DNA of 64,000 bases from Inonotus obliquus (GCA_032164295.1 JAJHTX010000008.1:1488001-1552000), one strand, 5' to 3'; counted from the stretch's first letter, positions 11,270-24,143 are shown. The notes: a model not told the origin generated them from the letters alone. Program-made: numbers and translations.

Positions 11270-13283
11270 TTACGCAGTGCGACCGCCATAGTTGTATGTC
11301 GGCACGGTGTACGGCGAGCTATAATACCCACCAGATTGATAGTACGCTCCAGCATTATACGACGGTTGAGAATAATGTCCTTGTTGCGGTCGACTAACGG
11401 CAGTAGTATCATGCAACGGAGCATATGCACCAGCGCCAACCATCGCAGGAGTAAAACCTGATTCCATACGAACATTACTCCTCCTTCTTCGGTATCGCGA
11501 GGCAATAAACCAAATCACGAAAGCGAGTAATAAGAATCCGACTATTGCAAAAGCAGCAATGAACCAAGCAGTTTTGTAAAACGTCTTCTTCAAGTCGTCC
11601 GTAACGTGATTCAATGTACTCTTCACTGAGTCTGAATCGGTTGCTGTTTTGGAATCGGGTGTTTCTGGAGAGCGTCTTCCTTCAGTTTCGGAGAGTAAAG
11701 CGGGTTGGGAACTAGTTGTGTCGATACCGTTGAGACGAGCGTTGACGAAATCTGCATGTGCAGATGCCGGGTCGGTGACTGAGAGAAGTTGAATGTATGG
11801 GTCTGCGACGGATGAATTGGAGCCGTCGACGAAATCGCCGAAGTCGATCAACAAATAGGTGTTGCGTACTGACCAAAGTCGTGTGAGTTTGGGAGACGGT
11901 AACTAAACAGATGGATAGCTTACAGAATGCCATTCCAAGGATGGCATCAAACGCCCCAAACGACTTATGATCTGCAACAGAAGGAGAGATCTGGCGAAAC
12001 TGAAATTGCAAATCAGTCAAGACGGAGTTTGTTTGCAGCTTAAGTCTAGACCATACCTGAGCAGCACACATCCCACGGTTCCTTGACCCGCTCTTCCCCT
12101 CCGATAACGTCAAATCCAAAGGTGAAACGGGATAAATGACACCACCAAAAGCAAACGTGATATTCAACTCGTAGTCGCAGGGTATTTCCCAATATCCCGG
12201 GAAGTCGACTTGAGGAATGAACTGAGCGCCTGGAACTCGTCCGTAGATAGCATCTGCAATATCTCGCGGAACCTGCGGAAAGGTGAAGCCTGTATCAAAC
12301 ATCACACGAAACTGTTGCCTCGTGCCCTTCGCAGGCTTAGGTATCGACGTGTTCGTTGAAATACGCTTTCCGTCAGGACCAATAATACCGTTCTTGTCAA
12401 GCAACGTTTGCCAGTGTTGAATCCCAAATTGGTCCTCAAGAGCCGGTAACTTCTTTTGCTTAGTTATATCCTCGAACGTCGGAATGATGGAACCGATGGT
12501 AAGTTGGCCTGTTTGCGGCGAGGTGCCTCCTGGGAGATGGTCCTCTTCTCGCGTAAGTAGAACGGATATGAAGTTCGGTGTTGTCAAGTTTTGTCGGAAT
12601 ATACGATCCAGCGGTGGTGTACCAGCCGCGTTTTTCAGTTTGGCGCGGACTGTCGAGAGAGCACTAGGTCCTAACCCAATAAGACCTTGAACACCTGGAG
12701 TACCCTCCTTGCTGAAAACGCTGACTATAATTCGAGGAATGTTAGTTGTTACGGTTTGATACGATGGGCGCTTCTGGGACTTACTGTACGCCTGGTCCTT
12801 TATCAAGAAATCGGCAAACTCTAGGTCGGCTGTGTGAATGAAGCCTGCGAGCGATAATCAGCATCGACTTATTAATCGATAATGGGGGCATACCTTTTGC
12901 TGAGCCTGAAGCGTAGGTCACTTCAGTCTGAATGCTGAGGTTCTTAGCTCCTGGAACGTCTCCTCTGATCCACATGTCCGAACTTCGTTACGACATAGAT
13001 CAATTTCATATTACTGAAAGGGTTGCTGGAGGACGTACCTCCCGGTGTCGATAATAACTTCAAACGCCTTTCCACCCAAAGTAATATTAGCGAAGTAAGC
13101 AACATCCGCTTCGCTCGTAATAATTTCGCTACCATTTCCAGAAGCGTCAAATTCAACACTTCGTTTGTCGAGAAAATTGGAGACGATCGATCGTGGTCGA
13201 CTGGAAATTGGGAATGATGTCGCTTTCACCAAAGTTGATATAAAGAGCGTGCTCAGCAGGAAAGAGAAAAGCAACGACTTCAT
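11270..13283 (-). CDS. Pepsin-like aspartic protease (A1) with C-terminal membrane anchor
   Basis: Six exons (13283-13039, 12982-12894, 12844-12785, 12724-12057, 11999-11924, 11868-11270) encode 578 aa. It has an N-terminal signal peptide (LLFSFLLSTLFISTL), a short pro-region ending near a KR, then the bilobed A1 fold. The first catalytic motif is IIDTGSSDMW (Asp about residue 79), split by an intron inside the DTGS codon. The second is FDTGFTF (Asp about residue 275). The end of the fold is ILGMAFLRNTYLLIDF. A Ser/Thr/Asp-rich stalk, a hydrophobic helix at about 480-503, a basic RYRRRR and a Tyr/Gly/Ser-rich cytoplasmic tail follow. Most fungal pepsins are secreted or GPI-anchored; this one looks like a type I membrane protein acting at the surface or in the secretory or vacuolar route. 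A TATA-like box lies about 60 bp upstream. Confidence 0.92.
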
Positions 13284-13343
13284 AGTAAGAGGGATGAAGG
13301 GGAAGAGCGGAGGAGGGAAGCCGTCCTCCCATCGACAGCTCCC

Positions 13344-13349
13344 TTATAT
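13344..13349 (-). promoter_or_regulatory. TATA-like box, aspartic protease gene
   Basis: Minus-strand TATAAG about 60 bp upstream of the ATG at 13283, a position suited to a core promoter. Sequence match only. Confidence 0.4.
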
Positions 13350-14366
13350 GAAGCTAGAGTCGTGCAAGGGCGCCCGGACCAGTGCACCCGCCGGACGATC
13401 ATTTGATCGTCACGGAGGCTGTGAACCTCGAGGCGCTCGCGCGGCGCGAAATGCACTGCAGAGCGAAGAATCCCAACATCGTAGTACGTCTCTCTCTCGC
13501 CCGACTGCAAGTGTGGTGTCTCGTAGCATTATTCAGAGTCTCCAGAAACGAGAAAATGGACGTTATAGAGGAGAGCCAAAGTTGGCAAGATTGAAGATCG
13601 TGCCTACTTTGAATTTGTCATTTGTCAAGGACCGATTCGTCGATTCGGTAAGGCCAAGTGAAACGTGATCAGCAAGCAAGATCAGAGCGGCGGGTCAGGG
13701 TGTGTTTTGGCTACCGAGCAAGATGGCAAGGGAAGATGGAATGTGTCTGGTCCAGATTCCTGATTTGCATGCATTGCGCCGTTACATATTCCTCGACTCG
13801 ATCAAGTCCGCTCGAAAGGCCTCAACTCACGCTTTGCGACATTTTACTCACAATTTCCGATTCGGTCGGCGGTCGGACTCATACTCGAGCTGGCACGGCT
13901 ACTGTCGGGGTAAGTGGGATCGTCCGCATTGGTGAGTGACGCGTTTGCCAAAGCTTCTCGAAATCACAACTGCCTGAGCGCCATGGTGTAGTAAAGCTTC
14001 AAGATTCATGGATGCTGGATGCGAAAGATATCGTGAGCGTGACTGAAACGCGTCCAACGCGTGGCAGTTTGGCGGAGCTCTAAAGTTACACCATTACGTA
14101 ATTTGCAATGAAGCTATATGCGTATGCACTTGACGAACACTAATTTTACACGCCACGTTCAAGTTTATTCAAAGAACTACAATCACAGAAGTAGCCGAGC
14201 AAAGTGTGTTTGCAGCATAATACAACATATGATGCGAAAAGAAAAGAAATTACGTCTGCTCTGGAGAATACCATCAGTTGGATTGTCATATAATATGCAG
14301 AGAAGACTCACTAATAGGATCCTAGTTCGTTAACCTCAGTAGACGGAGCTTGGATGCTACTGCGCA
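13350..14366. other. Intergenic
   Basis: Several open frames exist on the plus strand (for example 13658-13939), but none shows protein motifs, splice consistency or a partner copy. I see no gene here. Confidence 0.4.
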
Positions 14367-14695
14367 TCATGCGCACAACTATGGATAGACAATTCAACTT
14401 TCCGATGACTAGGGAATTGTTAATGTTCACTTACTCCAACACCTGCTGGTAGCTCGTCAACAATCCCGCCAAGAATGCTTCCAAGGATGGGGACCGACGC
14501 AATTAGATCGGTAGCGGACGTGCACGTCTGGCCAGCTTCGCAGGAAATGACGTCCAAGTCAACAGGGAGTGTGCTACCAAGGCCGCCTATAAGACACACA
14601 GGTAGACTCGGAAGACCGTCCAGCTGAGGTGCTGGTGTGGCAGCCGCAAGGGATGCAACAGAGGAGATGATGAACAGCTTGAGAGAGAGTTTCAT
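14367..14695 (-). CDS. Small secreted cysteine-containing protein
   Basis: Two exons (14695-14435, 14378-14367) encode 90 aa; the second exon holds only LCA and the stop. A clear signal peptide (LFIISSVASLAAA, then TPAPQ) is followed by a short mature chain with four cysteines, the last being the penultimate residue, and a Gly/Ile/Leu-rich segment (ASVPILGSILGGI). It resembles fungal small secreted proteins. It lacks the eight-cysteine pattern of hydrophobins and the spacing of CFEM domains. A TATATAAAA box lies 89-97 bp upstream of the ATG. Function unknown; an extracellular structural or effector-like role is only possible. Confidence 0.75.
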
Positions 14696-14783
14696 ATTGG
14701 TAGAGTACGAGTTGAGATGAGCTAAATTGTAGAGTTGGAGATTGCAGGAGACTGCTGAAGACCAGACACCAAGCTCATCCGCC

Positions 14784-14792
14784 TTTTATATA
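14784..14792 (-). promoter_or_regulatory. TATA box of small secreted protein gene
   Basis: Minus-strand TATATAAAA, about 90 bp upstream of the start codon at 14695, which suits a fungal core promoter. Confidence 0.5.
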
Positions 14793-17700
14793 TTTTGCAA
14801 CGTTGGGTTTCCTGGACTGGAAGCATATTTCCGCGGAAGACAATCTATAACGGCATAAATTAGGAGCAAGGTTTGTCGAGAACAGAATAGCAGACCAATA
14901 TATAAATGCTTCTGCTGTCAGTCCTGAAAGTTCTATTGCTACAAGGATTAAGGTCGCCAGTATGAGTTCTAGATTTAGCTTAAATCCAGCGGATGCCGAT
15001 GATCGGTGATTGTTTTCATGGCAAGACCGTACGTCTCTCCGACGGAAATAGAGAGATTTCTAACGGGAGAAGTGGTTTGTGGAGCACGAAATGAACACGA
15101 GCGAGACCGAGACCATGTGCATGTGCCTGGCCCGGAGAAAGACCAGCGGGCAGAAACAGCTCTATACTGAGTATATACTCCTCATTAGTTTTTAGCATTT
15201 CAATGTACTGGCCAACGTTATTATTGATACGTTCTACCCGAAACACATTACTGAAGGCGAGACGGTACAAGGATGCGAACATGGTGCACTTAGATAGAAT
15301 TCGAGCAGACTGTGTCTTCTCCCGTTCTAGGGAAAATTGTTGTGAAACGGTGACATGTAATACCGGGGGAGAAAGACTGACGCGGCTCCACTCCATGTGA
15401 GCGTTCGAGGACGGAGAATAAGCATAAAAGGCTCACCTCGTGAAGGAGTTCAAAAGGCGCCGTAAATTATAGAAAGGCAAAGATGCATGATTCCAAAAAT
15501 AAGCGTCAGTTTATTTCTTAGTTGTCAGCCAGACGAAGACGAGCGTTGGAGCAAATATTGTTCTGCTAAACGCTTGTTTGTAGGCTCGAAGACCCTAGAT
15601 GCGTGCCGAACCTGCTTTTGTTTATACGAGCCGTGGTTTCCGGAACATGCATCCAATAGCACACCCACAGGTGGTCACCGGCGCAAGTAGTCTGCACTGC
15701 AGAATCTTTTCATAGAACATAAGAATGGACCTCAATGACAAGACACGAATCAAAAAGTACTACGCACGAGGTCTCTGTTTTTGTTTCAACCGCTAAGCAG
15801 TATTTGGGTTTTAGTAGTTTCGGCTAATCCGGGACCAACGTGTATACCGATACCGTTGGTATATGCCGAAGCCTATCCTCTACGCATCGGCGACATAACA
15901 TGAACGCGACTGTAATCGACGTGGAGCTCCTTGTTAAAGGGTACGGTGCAACGCGTGAGCACGAGGGGTTGAATGAATTGTATGAATCATATCTGGACTT
16001 TGTTTTTGTCCCTAGTGGATGGGAAACATACATCCGAGGGACAGCAGAGCATCGCGTTGCCGACCGTAGAAACTTGAAGCACGTCTGCAGGGAAGACAAA
16101 GCCCTGCAAATGAAATGATATTGAGTCCACCCGCAATCTGTGCCGATCGGTTTGCAAACGACAAACAATAATGGTGGGTGTTGGCCGCTCTCAGCGTATA
16201 ATGAAGCTGAATTCCAATGGTTAATTCGCTCTTCTCAGCTGGACTCGTTCGTTGACCTGTGTTAGCTGAGTATCACGAACGCTCTAAGATAGATTCTGAG
16301 TGGTTAAAAGAGGTCACGGGAGCCGGAAAACCAGGTAGAACGAGTAGTTGTCACCTACAGACTGAAGTTCGGAAGTGGAGGAGCTTACACAGAACAGAGA
16401 TAGACAGGGCCCGCAAAATAGGGCATGCACACCAGTTTATGTTATACCAATGTAGCAGACGTTTAAGTTGACGAGAGCCTTCAAGTTTGCCACTGGATGC
16501 AAAACAGCATCGTCCGGAAGTACGTAAGCCATGTACGGTTGGGAACTTGGGAACGCAAGTATAGGAGAGAGCTTCGGTTGTGTCTGAGTGATTCAGGCGA
16601 AACCGATACAATTTAATGACACGTCGCAGCAGCACAAGGTGTCTTGTAGTGTGTACCAGCGGAGTAAAGTCGATCGTGTATTCGTCTAACTAAAGTTCAA
16701 GGATGATTACGGGTAATTAAATCCACGTGATCTACGGTATCCTCCGCGTCTTTGCTTCGTCAGCTTCACCTGACACCGCATCATCATTTTCTCTCCCTGA
16801 CTATTGGTGACTGGCAATTCCCTATCGACGCGCGTCCCCATGTTTTTTCAGTCGGAGCTTACATATTCTCCATATTTGGTCAAAAACGGTGATCTGTATT
16901 TACCGGTTTTTTCTTTTCCACCTACGTCCCACCCAAGATCCGTAGTCAGTCGTCCCACACAAAACAAACCCCTATGCAGGACTTATCATCAACTCAGATG
17001 TGAAAACCAACTATCACATGAAGTATTGACTGCATATAGTAAGTATATTCTCCTACATTCTTTATTAACCAACATGCTAGACATAAAGGCAAGGTCTTCG
17101 GCTAAGCTACTGATTTATTATTGCTGTCAATAACTTATGGTATGCTAGCTGAAATGGATGTTATCCTGCTCGACTCTCCAGTCTGGATCTCCAGAGCTTT
17201 CTCAGCTAATTTTTTATGTAGATGATGTCCCTATATGCATATATGTAAGTCGGACTATAGCAGGTATTTTCATGGAGATACAAGACTTGTTTTCTTATAT
17301 TAAATATCATTAAGCAGACATGTATACTTGTAAAAACACATGAGGTCGGAAACTCCAATTTGTTTTGTGATATTATGCTGTACTTCATGACTCCGAGCTG
17401 CCTTGCAATTCAATATCACGTGACCCAGTATCAACTTTTCGATTTGGCCGTTGAAACATAAAGTACTCATCAATTTTTTGAAAGATTTCAAGACTAAATG
17501 CAAGAAATGCATTAATTAATGCCTAGCTTCATCTTCTTTAAAAGTTTATATGATGAAATTGCTTCGTTTCTTAGATATGGTCAAGAAATTGTTCCTGCAT
17601 CTGCTTGATCACGTGATTGAATTTTCCTTTATCCGTCGAGATTCAATGCACTATTTCAATGTTCAGAACTCAATGAATTTTTCAAGGATTTGTGACTCAG

Positions 17701-19410
17701 TGCACAAACCATATTTTTTCATGTCTGCCTTCATTTTGTTCAAAAAAAATTTTGTAGAAATTGCTTGGATCCTGAGATATGATGTATAACCACCCAATAT
17801 CTCATTGAATTTTTGAACAAATTTCGAATTGTTTTGATATTTATGCTCCCCAGCACCATAGAAATGGTTTCTACTACTTTATAAGGCTTTGTTTGTGCTA
17901 TGGAACAGGAAGTGTGAAGGCGAAAATGTCTTCAAAAAACCGGTAAATCGCTTAATCTAAGCGATCGTCGGCATGCCTCGGCATGCCCGTGGGAAATCGA
18001 CGTTTTGCAATAGGGGATTGCCGGTCACCATGACTATCAAGTAGTAGTTATTTAATTTGACCTCTCACGAACTATGCAGGTAGTTGTTTAGTTTGACCTC
18101 TGATAGCTCGCAATTCACCATCGCGGTCAACATGGTCTGGTATCGGATACTTCCCAGGATCCTGTACTGGATGCGGCGATTACACACCTGAAAAGTGCGA
18201 AGTTCTATCAAGAGCACGAGCCCTGGAGGTGGATGGTCACGATTCTGCACGTCTTTCGACTTCCGGTACAACTTAGCTCGTCTGGACCCTTGGTTTTTGA
18301 ATATGGTCTTGGACTCGACATTCCGCGCTTCTATATCTCTCCAACTTCATCGGCTCTCAAGCTTCAGCAATAGTGAATGAGTATTTCTGCGTATCTTTAT
18401 GACAAGTTTTCACTTGTGCTAGCGACAAGAAAAAAACCTCCCCGCATCCATCAGAAGTCTGATCATTGAAGTCTTCGGTACCTCTTCAGATATGTGTACG
18501 TGTGCATGTTGGTGGGATCATCGCGGTCCTGATGGAGCTCTTCGCGATTGCTGGGGACGATTCAGCAGATTTGCTGACTGCCATGTTCTTGACGTCCAAC
18601 TTCGTCTTCAGACCTCATGTTCTAGCCTTTGACATCACTACTCGTGTTGCGAGGTACACCCGCTCAGCGGAGACCGCCACAACCTCATCCAGTTACCTGC
18701 AAGCAAATAGTACTAATGCGTTTTTCAAATTTCCTATGTCAATCTGCTTCAGAGTCCCATATCCTCCTAACTCGGTGGTGTCATGAATAATGAGGAGCCC
18801 TTTTATTAAGGTCAAGCTTTTCTGGTAGCACTCTTGTGTTCTTGTTCGGTATTCTACTTCTTGTCTTGTGAACGATCATGGTGAGCATGTATGTTTTGTT
18901 TATGTTTTAATATCTGCCTCCTCGCGGAAGAACCTGGGATTGTGTATTTATTCTCTGTATACTAGACTGGTTGAACCTCGAGCAAAGTCATGTAAAGTAG
19001 TGCAAAACTATTTGTTATATATTTTGTGCTCTTTAGGCCGAGTCGAAGGCTGAGCCTCTCGTTCTCTTGGCTGTTGAAAATGTGGGAAGCACGTGCACGT
19101 ACCATGACGAATATCCCGGTGTCCGTCTCCGATTCACTTCCTTCTGGTCGTTGGTATTCATAGACATCTCCGCTGACTTTCTATCATTGCGATGAACCGA
19201 AGGGTCGAAAACATACCTCAAAAGTACCTCCGAGCGCTGATAAATGAACGGATCACCGGCACCGAAGCTGGCGAACGAGAAGCAGCGGGCAGGACATGAC
19301 CGTGTGTGGTGGGGCTCGTGCGTTTAAGAAAAACGCGGGTGCTGGTTCGTTAGCTCCTCCTTGCTCTTGACCACCATCATCTCAGCTCCTTCTGGTCGGA
19401 ATCGTCGTAG
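14793..19410. other. Gene-poor region, partly AT-rich
   Basis: No exon chain or motif could be supported in this 4.6-kb stretch on either strand. About 16800-17850 is clearly AT-rich. A short direct repeat (cggcatgcct twice) lies near 17971-17990. Two copies of a block like tagttgtttagtttgacctct lie near 18045-18100. Isolated open frames (15016-15396, 16804-17133, 18466-18786) have no recognisable features. It may hold decayed transposon or gene remnants. Confidence 0.45.
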
Positions 19411-20902
19411 ATGTTCGCTGTTGGGTTGACGGTCGTCGTTGCCCTTGCTCTCGCGGTCTTACAGGCGACCGTGGTTGACGCGGCTTTCGAGTTGGTCCAG
19501 AGTCATGAAGGCGCGGAATTGTGAGTTTGTTTGGCCAAGAGTTGTGATTGTTGAACGGACCAGAAATGGGCATGGTACAGCATGAACCGGGAGAGGATGA
19601 GCTGACGTGTTGATCGACAGCTTGAACAACTGGATCTTCTACAGTGGCATTGATGCAAATAACACCGGCAACGTCCTTTTCCAGTCCAGAGAACAGGCGG
19701 AACAGGAGCAGGTTCGACTACTATTCCTTTGTTAGAAGATGGTTGTCTGACCTATAGCATCAGCTGACATTCCTCAACTCGAATGGAAACTTCATCATCA
19801 AAGTCGATAACACGACAGACGGAACGGGCAATCCTATTTTTGGACGGCCAAGTGTCAAAATTCTCAGTGATTATACCATTTACATGGGAAATCTTGTTCT
19901 GTTCGATGCTGTACATATACCTTACGGGGTACGTCAGTCGAACCCGTTTCTCTCATATTCAAGCTGATTCTTTCGCTTTAGTGCTCAGGTATTTCTTTCG
20001 ATTGATACCACTCATATTCTTGCTGATGAAGCTCTCACCGAAACCTCAGTATGGCCTGCTTATTGGACTGTGGGACCTATGTGGCCAGACGACGGTGAAA
20101 TAGACCTTATAGAAGCTGTGCGTGTACACACATTCAGGATGACGTCTGTGCTGCTTGTCCTCACCTCGGATATTAGGTAAATATGGAGACGACTAACAGC
20201 ATATCATTACACACCCTGAATGGCTGCAGACACCCAGATTTCGAGGTCTCAAGCTCCATCGAAACCGGACACCTTGTACAAACAGACTGCTTCAACCAGA
20301 CGAACTTCAACCAGGGATGTATAGTTGAAGCACCCGGCCCCTCATACGGCCAGGCATTCGCGGAGAATGGCGGAGGAGTGTACGCGTTAAACTGGAACGA
20401 CACTGGATTGTATATTTGGTTCTTCCCACGAGAGTCGATTCCCGCGGATTTGCCTACCGATACCCCGAACCCGGATGGCTGGGGTCTCCCGACTGCATCG
20501 TACCCAATGTCCAGTTGTGACTTTAACCAATTCTTCACTCCTCAAACACTCATCATCCAAACTACGATATGCGGAAACTTCGCGGGTGAACCGAACGTTT
20601 ATGCAGCAACTTGTGAAGGGAATTGTCTGGACCTCGTTCAGATTCCGGGTAATTATGATAATGCGTATTGGGAAATATCGTATATCAAAGTATTTGAGTG
20701 GAATAATGGAACCACCACCACTTCGACTTTTGAGTCGAATACTGTTGGGACGGCGACGGTGACGGCGGATACGGATACGAGTTCTGAGGCTGTAGCTGCT
20801 GAAGCTACTACCAGCGGCGCCTCTCCTTCGTGGTCGCTCGTCCCTTTCTCTCTTCTTCTCGCCACCTTGATTCACTTCCTCTTTGTATCCCATAGCTTCT
20901 AA
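19411..20902 (+). CDS. GH16 beta-glucanase/transglycosylase-like, GPI-type tail
   Basis: Six exons (19411-19520, 19621-19711, 19764-19928, 19982-19988, 20050-20117, 20177-20902) encode 388 aa; exon 4 is a 7-nt microexon. A signal peptide ([17 protein letters not shown]) precedes a GH16 domain. Markers in order: the N-terminal strand FELVQSHEG, the [14 protein letters not shown] strand, and the catalytic DGEIDLIE (Glu141 nucleophile, Asp143, Glu146 acid/base, matching ExDxxE). Aromatic and Cys-rich strands follow ([45 protein letters not shown]). A Thr/Ser-rich linker ends in a hydrophobic tail ([16 protein letters not shown]) like a GPI-attachment signal. It probably remodels beta-1,3/1,6-glucan or glucan-chitin links in the cell wall. 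This matches the mushroom-rich GH16 branch often annotated as endo-1,3(4)-beta-glucanase. Confidence 0.94.
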
Positions 20903-21020
20903 TGATGGCCCCGATGGTCTTATTTATGCTGCTGATTCAAGTTCTTGTTACTTCTTACGGTCATCTTTTCTCTCAAAGACTTTGACAGTTTCGATAGGAC
21001 GACGGTTTTATCAGTGTTAT

Positions 21021-21524
21021 TTACGTGCTTTTGGAACATAATTGGGCCGTTCTTTGTAGTGTAGGATTTGATTCACCCCTCGTTTTTTGTTCTGTCTTCG
21101 TAAACGCGTTTTCCGTCTTTCTTTCTTCAGAAGTTGATGTGAGATCATCCTGTACCTTCTCAGTGCTGCTGTTCGTGTGTGTATCGCCAGTGCTGTTGCT
21201 GTTCTTCTCATTCATAGCACTCATGAATAGAATGTACTCGTGTATGTGTGATTCAAACAAAACGAGTAATACACGAAGGGGTGGAGTGAGCGCAATAAGA
21301 GTCTGTGGGATACGTAATGCCTCAAGCGTGTGCTGGAGTCGAGTGAATAGGTTCAGGTACACTATCAGAGCTTCTTCAGTGATCATACCGGAAACCAATG
21401 AATACAGTACACCAGCAGCAAGACTGCCCAAAGACTGCGCTGTGACTGCGCCTGCAAACCTGCGAATAATAAGAAAATCAGGGCTGTTCGGGTTTGCGGA
21501 ACTCAGGTGCTGGAAAGTAAGCAA
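21021..21524 (-). CDS. Hypothetical protein, doubtful model
   Basis: A 167-codon open frame whose first half is hydrophobic and helical (SLGSLAAGVLYSLVSG, ALIVYLNLFTRLQH) and whose second half is hydrophilic and Thr/Glu/Ser-rich. There is no clear ATG at its 5' end: an ATG at about 21541 is in another frame with no usable donor. If real, it is either the last exon of a longer gene or has a missed start. I do not recognise a family. The antisense frame is also long and less protein-like. Low confidence. Confidence 0.28.
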   Translation of the reverse strand: MLTFQHLSSANPNSPDFLIIRRFAGAVTAQSLGSLAAGVLYSLVSGMITEEALIVYLNLFTRLQHTLEALRIPQTLIALTPPLRVLLVLFESHIHEYILFMSAMNEKNSNSTGDTHTNSSTEKVQDDLTSTSEERKTENAFTKTEQKTRGESNPTLQRTAQLCSKST

Positions 21525-21995
21525 GCGCCCGTCGTCGTCATGACCGCAGAAGGAAACGTAACTTGATTGAATGAGCCCTGTTCACGCAAGAGAATCGCCG
21601 CTCCTGGGCCTCTGCTGGGAAGCTGTGAGGAGATGACTCGGAGTTGCACTTACAACCATCAAACACTCTTACAGTGCAACGCGGAGATTTCCTGTTTGTT
21701 ACGTAAGCGTAGATCATAATAGGATATGATCGACGAGACTCGTGTACTTGATTTCACCATACATTCGTCATGAAAGCGACGTGGTCAGAGTGCTACGAGT
21801 CCACTGGGATACGTTGAGCTACAACACACAGAATACGACGGATTGCTCGTGGAGACAGGTCATCATACTCCGACCTTGTTTGACGCTCGCCAAGTAGGTA
21901 ATGATAGAACACCACACGGAAGGGCAGTGCATATCAGATCGAAGACGCCGTCTCTTTGTTATGTATACCTGGTCGCTGCAAAGCCTGTGAGGTGA

Positions 21996-24143
21996 TTGAT
22001 GGCCCCGCAACCAGTCTCCCCCCAAGAAGCCTCAAGCTCGCCCGTGTCGCTTTCAGAGCCGAGTTCTCGTACCAAGCGATATCAGCGACTTGCGAGCCGG
22101 CTAGCGCCATTGACGCTGCTGGGGAAGAAACGAAAGCGATCAGCATCGTCCGCAGACACGATCTCATCCAGTCGATCAGAAGATAGTCCAAGCCCTGTCA
22201 CGTTTACCTCCAGGCCTTTGTTCGGCAAGAGGGAGAAGGCATTACGTATCTTTCGCGAGTCCTGTGCTTGGAGGGAAGACCAGAATGACAGAAACAAGCA
22301 AGAGTGGGAGAGAATAAGCTCTTGTATGGAGTTCTTCGCGGTGTGTATATGTCTACTAAGATGCTTATGATAACTTACTAATGCCTTTCCAGATCAGTGC
22401 ATATGCCTCCCTTCAATTCTTGAACCACTTCTCCCGGCTCACCGAAAGCTCACTTTTCAAGAGGTAAGGTCCTATTCGGGATGGCTTCCCTGCTGGTTTT
22501 AACGCATATCTAGGAAACTGGATGCGTTCCGATCCTGCTTGGATGAATGGTGCAGTTGGGATCTTCTAGAATCGTTAAAGATGGCGATAGAAACCTTCTG
22601 TGCTATAACAGACATCGCGCAATACGCAGAAACTCCTGTGGTGAGTCATAAATGCTGGCTTGTTCCACAAGTTCCTTAGCATTGATGCGTACTACAGAAA
22701 TTTACGGCCAACGGTTGTTTCTGGAGGGACGTAATTTCGAAGGCCCTGGTGGTTGATCTGCGCGAGTTCGGGGACGTTTTCGTCGATCCGAAGGTCGCAG
22801 AGAGCCTCCATGATGCGGATGATGATACTTTGCAAGGTACTATGGATATAACTCAACTGGTACGTGTCGTCAGTCCGCTAAGTGCGAGGTTTCTAACGTG
22901 GTGGACCAAATAGGCAATGGATCACGTTGAATATTGTGATACACGTAAGCTTGACCGCTTTCTGAGGTCGACTGCGGAGAAGCGGGGTATATTCCCCTCA
23001 AGTATTTTCTTGAGTGGCATCCGTCGTGTTGGGTCAAACTCTGTGCATGGCGGAGGTTTTGCAGACGTCTGGAAGGGCGAATACCAAGGCAAACCAGTTG
23101 CTTTGAAGGTTCTACGTCTATTCTGCTTTTCAGACCGCGAGAAGATGCAGCTTGTAAGACTTCAAGTTTCACACTAGCCTCATTCGTAATGATCGTCCCT
23201 CAATTCTTGACAGGCATTTTGCAAAGAGGCCTTACTCTGGCGAAGATTAGACCACCCAAATGTCTTGCCATTTCTTGGTATCTGCAGGGACGAGTTTTCG
23301 CCCCAGATGGCATTGGTATCGCACTGGATGGGGAGAGGAAGTCTCGTTGAATATCTCATTCAGAATCCTGAGGCAGACTGTGTGAAACAGGTGGGTTTGA
23401 CTTCAATTACATCGGTCCTTGGTTCGGCGAGCTTACACCGCTTCATGTCCAGGCATTGGGCGTTGCACGGGGTCTTGACTATTTGCACGGCCTGAGGCCG
23501 CAAATTGTGCATGGTGATCTACGAGCTGTACGTGATTCTCGCTGCTTCTCAACAGAAGATCTAACTGACGGAGGTGCACAGGCGAACGTGCTTATTGACG
23601 AGAATGATGAACCTCGAATCACCGACTTTGGCCTTGCAAGAGTCATTGATTCCCAAAGCTCGTCAGTTGCAACGTCTTTCATGGGAAAGGGAACTTTGCG
23701 TTGGCAAGCTCCAGAGCTCTTGCATGTGACACGATTCGGCGAAGAGCTCCATAAACTCACAACCAAGTCTGACGTGTATGCTTTCGCATGCGTGTGCCTT
23801 GAAGTGAGTGGATACGAGGTTTACTATTGGTGGTCCAATTTCTTCCCATATTTACAGTTTCTCTCATATTCAGATATATTCTGGTCGGGTCCCGTTCGCT
23901 GACCTCCTCGATGGTGCTGTCATCATGGAAGTCGCTGTTAACGACAAAAGACCCTCGTGGCCCGGAGAGTTGGCAGTTGAGAAAGGTCTATCTAGTGACA
24001 TATGGTCTGTTATGGAACTGTGCTGGTCAACACTACCTGACGACAGACCCGACATGCTTTCCGTCGTATCACAGCTTGAAGTTGCTGAGTTCTGTAAGCG
24101 ATCAGAAGGGGGTATCGGAGAGCGGTCTGGATTACGTTCCTGA
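21996..24143 (+). CDS. TKL/tyrosine-kinase-like protein kinase (inverted paralogue)
   Basis: Nine exons (21996-22340, 22393-22463, 22514-22640, 22698-22859, 22914-23153, 23214-23390, 23453-23527, 23582-23803, 23874-24143) encode 562 aa. The architecture is the same as 3812-5970: a basic N-terminus starting MMAPQP, a helical region, then a kinase domain. Motifs: HGGGFADVWKG (about residue 280), VALK lysine (about 299), catalytic HGDLRAANVLID (His about 394), DFG (about 414), APE within WQAPELLH, and DRPDM near the C-terminus. All residues expected for phosphotransfer are present except the HRD Arg, replaced by Gly. Unlike the other two paralogues it lies on the plus strand, 16 kb away, with no membrane protein partner beside it; an inverted dispersal of one member is likely. 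Cytosolic; substrate unknown. Confidence 0.92.

Noticed and set aside
15016..15396. 126-codon minus frame in the gene-poor region
   Set aside because: No signal, motif, splice context or homologous copy. Similar frames at 16351-16635 and 18466-18786 were rejected for the same reason.
20387..20893. 168-codon minus frame opposite the GH16 gene
   Set aside because: Shadow of the GH16 last exon; Arg-rich low-complexity product.
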